NCBI GenBank assembly: GCA_002085305.1
Contig: NATJ01000071.1
Location: 1-7,603 of the forward strand
Length of the DNA stretch: 7,603 bases
Direction of reading: 5' to 3'
Origin: Epsilonproteobacteria bacterium 4484_65
GTDB taxonomy: Bacteria; Campylobacterota; Campylobacteria; Campylobacterales; Sulfurovaceae
Shown here: piece by piece, positions 1 to 6,082 of the stretch
Numbering within the stretch: position 1 is the first letter of the stretch
Layout: every line of letters starts with the position of its first letter
Notes under the pieces: generated by a model
Told to the model about the DNA's origin: nothing
Seen by the model: the letters and a program-made list of their open reading frames with translations, nothing else
Databases searched by the model: none
Position numbers and translations under genes: made by a program

Positions 1-261
1 ATCGATAACAGCAACGGTTTTTACACCGGACATGCACAAAAAGATTCACGCTCACTGATGAATGTCTCTTTCAATATTAAAGATAAAAATGCAGAGCTTG
101 AAGCAGAGCTCATTAAGCGTACGGAAGAAAGTGGAATGATCGGACTGAAAGGACATCGTTCTATCGGTGGACTTCGTGCTTCAATCTATAATGCTATGAG
201 TATAGATGGTGTTAAAGCACTCGTTGAGCTTATGGAAAAGTTCGCAGCAGAAAAACAATAA
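1..261 (+). CDS. serC: Phosphoserine aminotransferase, C-terminal end (5' truncated by window)
   Basis: This is the last 86 codons of an open frame entering from the left edge and stopping with TAA at 259-261. SerC is the PLP-dependent enzyme that converts 3-phosphohydroxypyruvate plus glutamate to O-phosphoserine in cytosolic serine synthesis; it also serves pyridoxine synthesis in some bacteria. The visible part carries the family's C-terminal signature: [16 protein letters not shown], whose His-Arg pair belongs to the phosphate-binding end of the SerC active site, followed by the final helix ending [12 protein letters not shown]. The upstream fragment [20 protein letters not shown] also fits SerC. 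An ATG at 58 is only an internal Met (in SLMNVSF), not the start. The stop lies 12 bp before serA, which acts on the preceding step, so the two form an operon. The identification is from recognised motifs; the N-terminus and PLP lysine are outside the window. Confidence 0.93.
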   Translation: MDNSNGFYTGHAQKDSRSLMNVSFNIKDKNAELEAELIKRTEESGMIGLKGHRSIGGLRASIYNAMSIDGVKALVELMEKFAAEKQ

Positions 262-273
262 GAGAGGGATAGC

Positions 274-1443
274 ATGTTCAAAATTCAAACATTAAACAAG
301 ATCGCTCCAAAAGGTTTAGACCTCTTTTCTCATGATAAGTATGAAGTTGCCAGTGAAATAGGAAGTGCTGATGCTATTGTTCTACGTAGTTTCAAGATGC
401 ACGATATGGAACTGCCAGAAACGTTATCTGCCATTGCCAGAGCAGGAGCGGGAACGAACAATATTCCTATAGAGAGTTGTTCCGAAAAAGGTATCGTTGT
501 ATTCAATACACCGGGTGCCAATGCAAACGCAGTTAAAGAAGCTGTACTTACCAGTCTTTTACTTGCTTCACGTGATATTGTGGAAGGTATTAACTGGGTA
601 CAGAGTATCAAGGATGAAGGTAAGAATGTACCTGCCCTGGTTGAAAAAGGAAAGTCACAGTTTGGAGGGCAGGAGATCAAAGGCAAAAAGCTTGGTATTG
701 TCGGACTGGGAGCTATCGGAGCAATGGTAGCCAATGATGCGCTTGCTCTAGGTATGGAAGTGGTCGGATACGACCCTTACCTCTCAGTAGATGCAGCATG
801 GGAACTTTCAAGCGATATCAAAAAAGCAACAGGACTTGAAACACTACTGTCAGATGTTGATTATCTCAGTATCCATGTTCCTCTTCTTGAGAGCACAAAA
901 GAGATGTTCAACAGTGAAAAATTTGCTATGATGAAAGACGGTATCAGTATCTTGAATTTTGCAAGAGGCGGTCTGGTTAACAATGATGATATCAAAGCAG
1001 CATTGGCATCGGGTAAAGTAGCAACTTATGTGACAGACTTTCCAAGTGCTGATCTTCTTGGAGTCAAAGGGGTGATCCCTATTCCTCACCTGGGGGCATC
1101 AACTGAGGAGTCTGAAGAGAACTGTGCTACGATGGCCTGTCAGCAAGTGAAAAATTTTCTTGAAACAGGTAATATCAGAAACTCTGTTAATTTCCCGACA
1201 TGCGAAATGCCGGTAAAAGCAGGTCATAAAAGAATTATTATAGCAAACAAGAATGTGCCTCAGATGATCAGTGAGATTACTTCTGTACTGGCAGACAGCA
1301 GCGTCAATATTGGCGACATGCTGAATAAAAGCAAAGGCGACCTTGCCTATAATATCATTGACGTAGATGGAGAGGTGAATGAAGATGTGCTTGACAAGCT
1401 TCATGAAGTTGATGGTATTATTATGGTAAAAATAATAATCTGA
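274..1443 (+). CDS. serA: D-3-phosphoglycerate dehydrogenase, short form with C-terminal ACT-like domain
   Basis: This 389-residue cytosolic NAD-dependent enzyme oxidises 3-phosphoglycerate to 3-phosphohydroxypyruvate, the committed step of serine synthesis. The substrate domain includes AGAGTNNI (57-64) and NTPGANANAV (79-88). The Rossmann fold has GLGAIG (144-149) and an acidic residue, Asp167 in VVGYDPY, typical of NAD preference. Catalytic candidates are Arg231 (FARGG) and His272 (PHLGASTEES). The usual DVFxxEP segment with the catalytic Glu is replaced by VTDFPSADLLG (253-263), so an acidic residue must come from elsewhere or Asp260 substitutes. Residues about 317-389 form a small ACT-like regulatory domain (KRIIIANKNVPQMISEITSV onward), where such enzymes often bind serine. 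The length matches the ~390-residue class, not the ~527-residue form common in many bacteria. The start is supported by GAGAGGGA at 262-269, 4 bp before ATG. It follows serC directly. A related 2-hydroxyacid dehydrogenase is the alternative, but the serC neighbour argues for SerA. Confidence 0.9.
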   Translation: MFKIQTLNKIAPKGLDLFSHDKYEVASEIGSADAIVLRSFKMHDMELPETLSAIARAGAGTNNIPIESCSEKGIVVFNTPGANANAVKEAVLTSLLLASRDIVEGINWVQSIKDEGKNVPALVEKGKSQFGGQEIKGKKLGIVGLGAIGAMVANDALALGMEVVGYDPYLSVDAAWELSSDIKKATGLETLLSDVDYLSIHVPLLESTKEMFNSEKFAMMKDGISILNFARGGLVNNDDIKAALASGKVATYVTDFPSADLLGVKGVIPIPHLGASTEESEENCATMACQQVKNFLETGNIRNSVNFPTCEMPVKAGHKRIIIANKNVPQMISEITSVLADSSVNIGDMLNKSKGDLAYNIIDVDGEVNEDVLDKLHEVDGIIMVKIII

Positions 1444-1455
1444 TCAACTAACTCA

Positions 1456-1492
1456 AATCTAAAGGTTCGGGGAAATATCCCCTCCTTGGATT
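1456..1492. terminator. Candidate hairpin between convergent serA and ligase genes
   Basis: Three nested complementary blocks can pair: AATC (1456-1459) with GATT (1489-1492), AAGG (1462-1465) with CCTT (1484-1487), and GGGG (1469-1472) with CCCC (1479-1482), around an AAATAT loop. Small bulges separate the blocks. It lies just after the serA stop and overlaps the TAA of the minus-strand ligase, so it sits where a shared terminator would be. Neither strand shows a U-tract after the stem, so intrinsic termination is uncertain. It could instead be a 3'-end-stabilising structure. Confidence 0.4.
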
Positions 1493-3059
1493 AACGCAAA
1501 AACTCTCTTCTAAGTACCTCTTTATCGATCTGCTTTTCATGTAGTGATTTAAGCGGCATACTCTTTTTGTAAACAATATCTCCAGGGAGCATATAGTTAG
1601 GCAAATGTTTTTTCAGTTCAAAAAGTATCTCATTACGTGCTAGTTCACTTTTGGCACCATAGACCATGATGATCTCCTCTTCTATCTCTGCATTAGGTAC
1701 AGAGAATACTGCACACTCAGTGATCTCCGGGATATTGTCATAAACTACAGACTCTATCTCATGAGGACTCACACGGTAACCTTGTGTTTTGATCATATCA
1801 TCTTTACGTGATACGAAGTAAATATACCCCTCTTCATCCGCATAAACATAATCACCACTGGCGATGACAATCTCATCGGTCAACTGACCTTCGGGTTCTA
1901 TCACTTTATCTAAGATAGCAATGCTTTTAAAACGCTGTGCTGTCTCTTCAGGTGCATTCCAATACCCTTTGTAGATACATGCCCCACGATGGATAAGTTC
2001 ACCGATCTCTCGAGGTTTACACGCTTCTCCCTCTTCATTAATGATATAAAGCTCTACATCCGGGATCGCTTTACCTATGGAGTTGGGACGGATATGGATC
2101 TGACTTGGGTCAAGGAAAGCGGAACGAAATGCTTCTATGAGTCCATGCATAGAGTAGAACTTGGCATCAGGAAAATGCGTAGTGATATTCTTTACCATTA
2201 ATGGTGTGATATTACCACCAGAAGAGGTAATTGTTCTCAGGTTTTTAAAGTGTTCAGGCTGAGGGATACGATGCGGATCTTCATCAAACATTTGTGTAAT
2301 ATGTATGGGCATTAGAGGCAGTACTGTGATCTTCTCGTTGATAAGATGAGAAAAAAAGTCTGAAGGAAGCACAAATTTATGGATAGCAAGTGTTGCTCTT
2401 TTATAGAGTGTTACAAAGATCTGATTGAGTCCATAGTCCAGGTTAAATGACAAAATACCTGAAATAATATCATCCTTACAGATATCAAGATATTTGGAAA
2501 CGATTCGTGCCCCATCTATAAATGCACGATGATCGATCACAATCCCTTTAGGATTTCCCGATGAGCCAAAACTGTAAGTGATCGCCGCATTGTCATTGCC
2601 CTTGATCTCACACTTGACATCAGCAGTGTAGCATTTGTAGATCTCTTCAAACGATACATCACTCTCATCACTCGCCTCATAAGAGATGATCTTGCCTTTA
2701 AAATCGATGGCTTTAATATTTTCGATCTTAATCTTATCTGTAATCAGACAGCTTATACCGCTATCATCAATAATATGTTTGACCTGTTCAGGTTTAAGCA
2801 GACGGGTAATAGGTACAAAGACATACTCTGTCGAGAGCACTGCCAAAATAGCGATCACCTGTTCACATCTTTTGTTGGAGTAGATACCTATCCTACTCCC
2901 TTTTTTCAGTCCAATCGTTGTAAGATAATGTGCAATTTGATCCACTTTTGTAATAAGTTCAGCATAGCTATATGCTTCGCTCCCATGCATAAGTCCGATC
3001 TTTTCAGGCTCTGTTTGTGCGGCGATTTCCAATAGATTTCGAATACTGTTAACTGACAT
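1491..3059 (-). CDS. AMP-forming acyl/aminoacyl ligase (ANL superfamily) in the glutamate mutase operon
   Basis: This 522-residue adenylating enzyme is predicted to use ATP to activate a carboxylic or amino acid and pass it to CoA or a carrier-protein thiol. Motifs in order: P-loop A3 YSFGSSGNPKG (162-172); A4 region SFNLDYGLNQ (204-213), Asp208 being in the place of the FDxS aspartate; A5 MHGLIEAFRS (304-313); A7 SGD (401-403); A8 SRKDDMIKTQGYRVSPHEIE (417-436); A10 PLKSLHEKQID (502-512), Lys509 being the likely adenylation lysine. The DYGLNQ, EAFRS and PNSIGKAIP patterns resemble exosortase-A-associated acyl-CoA ligases and amino acid-activating enzymes. Odd points: A5 has His305 and Ile308 where YGLTE is usual, and A10 lacks the normal NGK. 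The start has AAGGAG (3070-3065) 5 nt upstream, overlapping the glmL stop. It is last in the glm operon, 2 bp after glmL, which suggests that 3-methylaspartate or glutamate is the substrate (inference). No fused carrier domain is present. Confidence 0.85.
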   Translation of the reverse strand: MSVNSIRNLLEIAAQTEPEKIGLMHGSEAYSYAELITKVDQIAHYLTTIGLKKGSRIGIYSNKRCEQVIAILAVLSTEYVFVPITRLLKPEQVKHIIDDSGISCLITDKIKIENIKAIDFKGKIISYEASDESDVSFEEIYKCYTADVKCEIKGNDNAAITYSFGSSGNPKGIVIDHRAFIDGARIVSKYLDICKDDIISGILSFNLDYGLNQIFVTLYKRATLAIHKFVLPSDFFSHLINEKITVLPLMPIHITQMFDEDPHRIPQPEHFKNLRTITSSGGNITPLMVKNITTHFPDAKFYSMHGLIEAFRSAFLDPSQIHIRPNSIGKAIPDVELYIINEEGEACKPREIGELIHRGACIYKGYWNAPEETAQRFKSIAILDKVIEPEGQLTDEIVIASGDYVYADEEGYIYFVSRKDDMIKTQGYRVSPHEIESVVYDNIPEITECAVFSVPNAEIEEEIIMVYGAKSELARNEILFELKKHLPNYMLPGDIVYKKSMPLKSLHEKQIDKEVLRREFLR

Positions 3060-3061
3060 AA

Positions 3062-4237
3062 TTACTCCTTAATTCCGTAGGTCCAGATCTCATAATCACT
3101 ATCGAGAAGGATTGTAGGTGCATGATGAAAGTGAAGGATCTTCCTATAGAAAAAGAGGATGATATCATCTACATCATCTTGGGTTAAAACTTTAGTGATA
3201 CCACCGGTAAGCACAATGCTGTTGAGAATGTCAAGATTTAACTCAACATAGTCACCATGGTGCTTAGATACTTTGTAAAGCACAAGAAAGATCGCTAACT
3301 GCATCAAGACACGTGTAGCTGCTTCACTCTGTTCTTCAAGGATATTCTCCGTGACATTCAAATGCTCCAACAATTCAAAAACAAACTCATTGTTCTTTGC
3401 TGTATGTACCAGACTTTCACGTGATTTAAAAACTCCAAGCTTTTTAAAGACAAGACGGTCATAACCATTCTCTGTGAGGATATTGTCATTGACAAGGTCA
3501 CGACTGTAGTGGATATCTGTGGTTGCCCCACCGATATCTACTACGATGAACGGATCAGCAACATCTAGTCTTTCATGAATCTTCGGCAATGCACGGTTGA
3601 CGATGTAAGGGGTTGAGAAGATCTGATTGGATGTGATCTCATAGAGTTGCTTAATGTCCTCTTTCCCCACGATATCTGCTTGATAAAGATCTGTCAGATA
3701 CTCCTTCAGTGCCTCTTCCTGTATCTTGAGTTTATTGGAAATAATATTTTCAAGCACTACTATATTTTTAAGATTCTCTTCTAAAAAAGCAGCATTCTTT
3801 GTACTTCCAACATAAACAATATTCTGATAGTTCACTTTTTCAAGATAAGTCAAAAGTTTTTCATCAAATACTTTCTTCACAGAATCAATACCACCAACAA
3901 CGATAACCACATCGATTAATTCTACTGGAACAGACTCACCCTCTATTTTCGGATACAGTACGGTATCAATGATGTTGATACCGGAATTAAATGCCGTATT
4001 GATAGCATATTTAAGGCTGAAAGAGTTGGTCAATCCGATGATCAGCGTACTTAAACCACCATTGGCTGAAGAACAGATAAAGATATCTTCTTTGGCATAC
4101 TGGCTGACTAGATCCGCACACTTGCTATTTAGGTCATCAAAAATATTTTTATTGAAGTCTCTAAAATACTGATCGATCTTACCGTTTTGGGCTACTTTAA
4201 AATAAGTACTACCGATATCTATAAACAATTTACTCAT
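3062..4237 (-). CDS. glmL: Glutamate mutase-associated protein GlmL/MutL, actin-like ATPase fold
   Basis: This 391-residue protein belongs to the GlmL (MutL) family, which is encoded between or beside glutamate mutase subunits. It is unrelated to the mismatch-repair MutL. The exact role is not established; the ATPase fold suggests a chaperone or reactivating factor that exchanges damaged B12, by analogy with diol dehydratase reactivases (inference). Three nucleotide-binding signatures of the actin/Hsp70/hydantoinase fold are visible: PHOSPHATE 1 FIDIGSTYFKV (5-15), PHOSPHATE 2 VVDIGGATTDIHY (232-244) and ADENOSINE IVLTGGITKV (341-350). It is shorter than the roughly 460 residues I recall for clostridial GlmL. 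The start ATG overlaps the glmE stop as ATGA, and AGGGA (4249-4245) lies 7 nt upstream. Here it follows glmE, whereas the classical clostridial order is glmS-glmL-glmE. No membrane segment or signal peptide is seen. Confidence 0.87.
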   Translation of the reverse strand: MSKLFIDIGSTYFKVAQNGKIDQYFRDFNKNIFDDLNSKCADLVSQYAKEDIFICSSANGGLSTLIIGLTNSFSLKYAINTAFNSGINIIDTVLYPKIEGESVPVELIDVVIVVGGIDSVKKVFDEKLLTYLEKVNYQNIVYVGSTKNAAFLEENLKNIVVLENIISNKLKIQEEALKEYLTDLYQADIVGKEDIKQLYEITSNQIFSTPYIVNRALPKIHERLDVADPFIVVDIGGATTDIHYSRDLVNDNILTENGYDRLVFKKLGVFKSRESLVHTAKNNEFVFELLEHLNVTENILEEQSEAATRVLMQLAIFLVLYKVSKHHGDYVELNLDILNSIVLTGGITKVLTQDDVDDIILFFYRKILHFHHAPTILLDSDYEIWTYGIKE

Positions 4238-5598
4238 AGCATGATCCCTATATCCTGGATGATCTTGTCTACCACCTTTTGACCTTCAGCCAGTTTGATC
4301 TTTGATTGTTCAAAAGCAAAACTTCTATCCGAAATAGGCAAATTTCCTTTTTTCAAGATACGGATATTACTCTGAGGGTCACGTATCGTGATCACTTCAT
4401 TGGCATTGATAATATGCGGTGAGAATGGGATATCTATATACCCTTTTTTGATAGAGTTAAATACCTGTCTCCAAAGCGTATCTGCACCATCGTTGAATAC
4501 TGCTTCAAGGATCTCATCTACTTCATTAGTGAGGTTTTCCTCTTCCTCCTCATCACTTACCTTTGGCAAGCCTTTGAGCATACCCAGGGTGTATTTTACA
4601 TTTGCAACAGCTAAAGCATTTGCCTCTTTGGTAGGTATTCCAAACGCTTCGTTACGTGTTTTAGTAATGATCTTGTCTGCACCCACCATCGCTGCTATTA
4701 CTGTTGAAGTATTGATGAGTGAGTCAGAATACTCCTTGTTATAAGGGAAAGCACCCATCCACTGATGATAGACTAAATTTATAGTAGCATCATGATGACC
4801 AAATTTATCTGCATATTTACGTGAAAGTTTTTTGATGACATTAGAGGATACTATATCTTGTAACATTGAGCCTGTTTGTGAAAAACTGACAGAGAAAGAC
4901 TTTACACCCTCTTCCAAAGAGAGTAACATTTCCAATAATTGGATCACTATGACGATCGCAGGTGCTTGAAGTGTAGCACTCAATGGTCCAAAAGATTCAC
5001 GGTTTATCGGTTCATTTAGCTCTGAATATTTGGCACATACTCTCTCAACATATTTCCAATACAAAAATGCTTTATCCATTGGGAAGTTCTTAGAATATGG
5101 CAAAAGATAAGTGATCGGACCGCCTTCGATCTCAAAGATCCCGGAAGCCAGTGCAGTTTCAACAAGCAGACGTGCATCTGGCGTACCATGACGCAGACTT
5201 ACCGGTGTATTGTAATGTGTGATCATCTTACGTGTCGTTCTATAGCCATGATTGACCAGCGGATATCCGTTGAGCATATCGACATCATTCTCTTCAGAGA
5301 GTGCCAACATCTTTTTAGCAGATGCATAGTCGTTCAGACGGGTATTGGAGTCTATCGTCAGAGGAAGAACATCCACATTTGCAGCTTTAAACTCTTCATA
5401 GAGCTGAAATACTTTATCATAAGTAGGAAACCCACCACGAGGCTGAACAAGTATTTCGTTAGAAGTTTTAAATTTATGAGAGATAAAGAGATCTTTACTC
5501 GCACCCTTGATAAAATTTTCTACTTCATCAAAATCAAATCTGTCTATATACTCATTTTTAACAATGATTTCACGTTCACGTTGCAATAAACTACTCAT
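4234..5598 (-). CDS. glmE: Glutamate mutase (methylaspartate mutase) epsilon subunit
   Basis: This 454-residue catalytic TIM-barrel subunit, with GlmS and adenosylcobalamin, interconverts L-glutamate and (2S,3S)-3-methylaspartate by a radical carbon-skeleton rearrangement in the cytosol. Residues matching the clostridial active site are present: the arginine claw Arg54 (QPRGG), Arg87 (TIDSNTR) and Arg136 (RHGTPDAR); Glu158, Tyr164 and Tyr168 in EIEGGPITYLLPY; and Lys313/Glu317 (KTRNEAFGIPTKEANA), the adenosyl-ribose contacts. HQWMGAFP (278-285) and INRESFGPL (198-206) are further family signatures. It is about 30 residues shorter than the clostridial protein at the C-terminus; everything catalytic is retained, so I expect an active enzyme. 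An acidic run, SDEEEEE, occurs at 348-354. GGAGG (5610-5606) lies 7 nt before ATG, and the start overlaps the glmS stop as TAATG, implying translational coupling and near-stoichiometric synthesis of the two subunits. Confidence 0.95.
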   Translation of the reverse strand: MSSLLQREREIIVKNEYIDRFDFDEVENFIKGASKDLFISHKFKTSNEILVQPRGGFPTYDKVFQLYEEFKAANVDVLPLTIDSNTRLNDYASAKKMLALSEENDVDMLNGYPLVNHGYRTTRKMITHYNTPVSLRHGTPDARLLVETALASGIFEIEGGPITYLLPYSKNFPMDKAFLYWKYVERVCAKYSELNEPINRESFGPLSATLQAPAIVIVIQLLEMLLSLEEGVKSFSVSFSQTGSMLQDIVSSNVIKKLSRKYADKFGHHDATINLVYHQWMGAFPYNKEYSDSLINTSTVIAAMVGADKIITKTRNEAFGIPTKEANALAVANVKYTLGMLKGLPKVSDEEEEENLTNEVDEILEAVFNDGADTLWRQVFNSIKKGYIDIPFSPHIINANEVITIRDPQSNIRILKKGNLPISDRSFAFEQSKIKLAEGQKVVDKIIQDIGIML

Positions 5599-5999
5599 TA
5601 ACGTGCCTCCAGAAATTCTTCGAGACGGTCAAGTCCCTCATTGAGGTCAACCTGATGAAAGACCAGGTCAAAACCATACTTCTGAAACTTTGGCACCAGT
5701 AATTCAGGATTCATTTCACCTACTCCAAGGTTGCCGCCTATCATAAAAGTCACGTCTTTAAAATCGTACTGACTTTTAAGTATCTGAAGATCACGACACC
5801 AGCCTTCTGCTTCACCATTGAGTGATGAGATCAATAACACATCCGCATCTGTCTCTATCACTGCATCCATGAACTCCTCAAGATAGGTATTGACCCCGAG
5901 ATTAAAAACTTCAAAACCACGCTCCTCGAGCGAAATATCTATCAGTCTGTTAGCTACAACATGAATATCATTACCCACTACACCTGTTACTACTTTCAT
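5598..5999 (-). CDS. glmS: Glutamate mutase sigma subunit, cobalamin-binding
   Basis: This 133-residue B12-binding subunit is the size of clostridial GlmS/MutS. It is a flavodoxin-like domain that binds adenosylcobalamin base-off/His-on and docks on GlmE. The DxHxxG...SxL...GG signature is nearly complete: Asp11 and His13 (the cobalt ligand) in GNDIHVVAN, SSL at 58-60, and GGNLGVG at 88-94. The usual Gly of DxHxxG is Ala16, a mild but uncommon change. ETDADVLLISSLNGEAEG and IGGNLGVGEMNPELL align well by eye with glutamate mutase, better than with methylmalonyl-CoA mutase or methionine synthase domains. It is the first gene of the glm operon and shares one base with glmE. No strong Shine-Dalgarno is seen before ATG at 5999 (upstream AAGCAGATAG is weak), yet MKVVTGVVGND is the natural N-terminus, so this start is kept. 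It is not glucosamine synthase, which shares the symbol. Confidence 0.95.
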   Translation of the reverse strand: MKVVTGVVGNDIHVVANRLIDISLEERGFEVFNLGVNTYLEEFMDAVIETDADVLLISSLNGEAEGWCRDLQILKSQYDFKDVTFMIGGNLGVGEMNPELLVPKFQKYGFDLVFHQVDLNEGLDRLEEFLEAR

Positions 6000-6021
6000 C
6001 TATCTGCTTTATATTTGTTTT

Positions 6022-6041
6022 TATAATTCTATCTAATTATA
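6022..6041. promoter_or_regulatory. Inverted repeat (7-6-7) in the glm/rraA divergent spacer, candidate operator
   Basis: TATAATT (6022-6028) and AATTATA (6035-6041) are perfect inverted copies around a 6-bp centre. The right arm contains the predicted minus-strand -10 box of the glm operon, and the dyad covers the -35 position of the rraA promoter, so a dimeric regulator bound here could control both genes. The arms are only A and T, so chance symmetry, or simply two back-to-back -10 boxes, is a real alternative. Confidence 0.3.
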
Positions 6042-6064
6042 GATTTTTTTTAGTATAATCTTAA
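6036..6064 (-). promoter_or_regulatory. Putative sigma-70 promoter of the glm operon
   Basis: On the minus strand TATAAT (6041-6036) is preceded by TTAAGA (6064-6059; 4 of 6 matches to TTGACA) at 17-bp spacing. Transcription would start near 6029 and give a leader of about 30 nt before glmS. The region is AT-rich, so chance -10 matches are likely; the position between divergent genes and the spacing support it. A second minus-strand TATAAA-like site lies nearer glmS. Confidence 0.5.
6054..6059 (+). promoter_or_regulatory. -10 box of the rraA promoter
   Basis: TATAAT sits 23 bp before the rraA ATG, directly after a run of eight T (6044-6051), the T-rich upstream context typical of sigma-70 promoters in Campylobacterota, which often lack a -35 box. 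A start near 6066 would give a leader of about 17 nt containing the ribosome-binding sequence AAGGA (6072-6076). Confidence 0.6.
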
Positions 6065-6082
6065 AGACTAGAAGGACTAAAA

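Noticed and set aside
330..734. Minus-strand 134-codon open frame inside serA
   Set aside because: Antisense to the conserved SerA substrate and NAD-binding regions; proline/serine-rich low-information translation with no recognisable motif.
3062..4237. Annotation of this gene as DNA mismatch repair MutL
   Set aside because: The motifs are actin/Hsp70-like (DIGST, DIGGATTD, LTGG) and the neighbours are glutamate mutase subunits; only the historic symbol MutL is shared.
5188..5589. Plus-strand 133-codon open frame inside glmE
   Set aside because: It lies antisense to conserved GlmE active-site sequence, and the translation resembles no family I recognise. A shadow frame.
1491..5999. Horizontal transfer or mobile origin of the glm operon
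   Set aside because: No transposase, integrase, tRNA or flanking repeats are visible, and base composition looks by eye like the neighbouring genes, so there is no sequence support within the window.
6000..6082. Cobalamin riboswitch upstream of the B12-dependent glm operon
   Set aside because: The whole spacer is 83 bp and very AT-rich, the predicted leader is about 30 nt, and no B12-box-like sequence is seen; there is no room for such an RNA.
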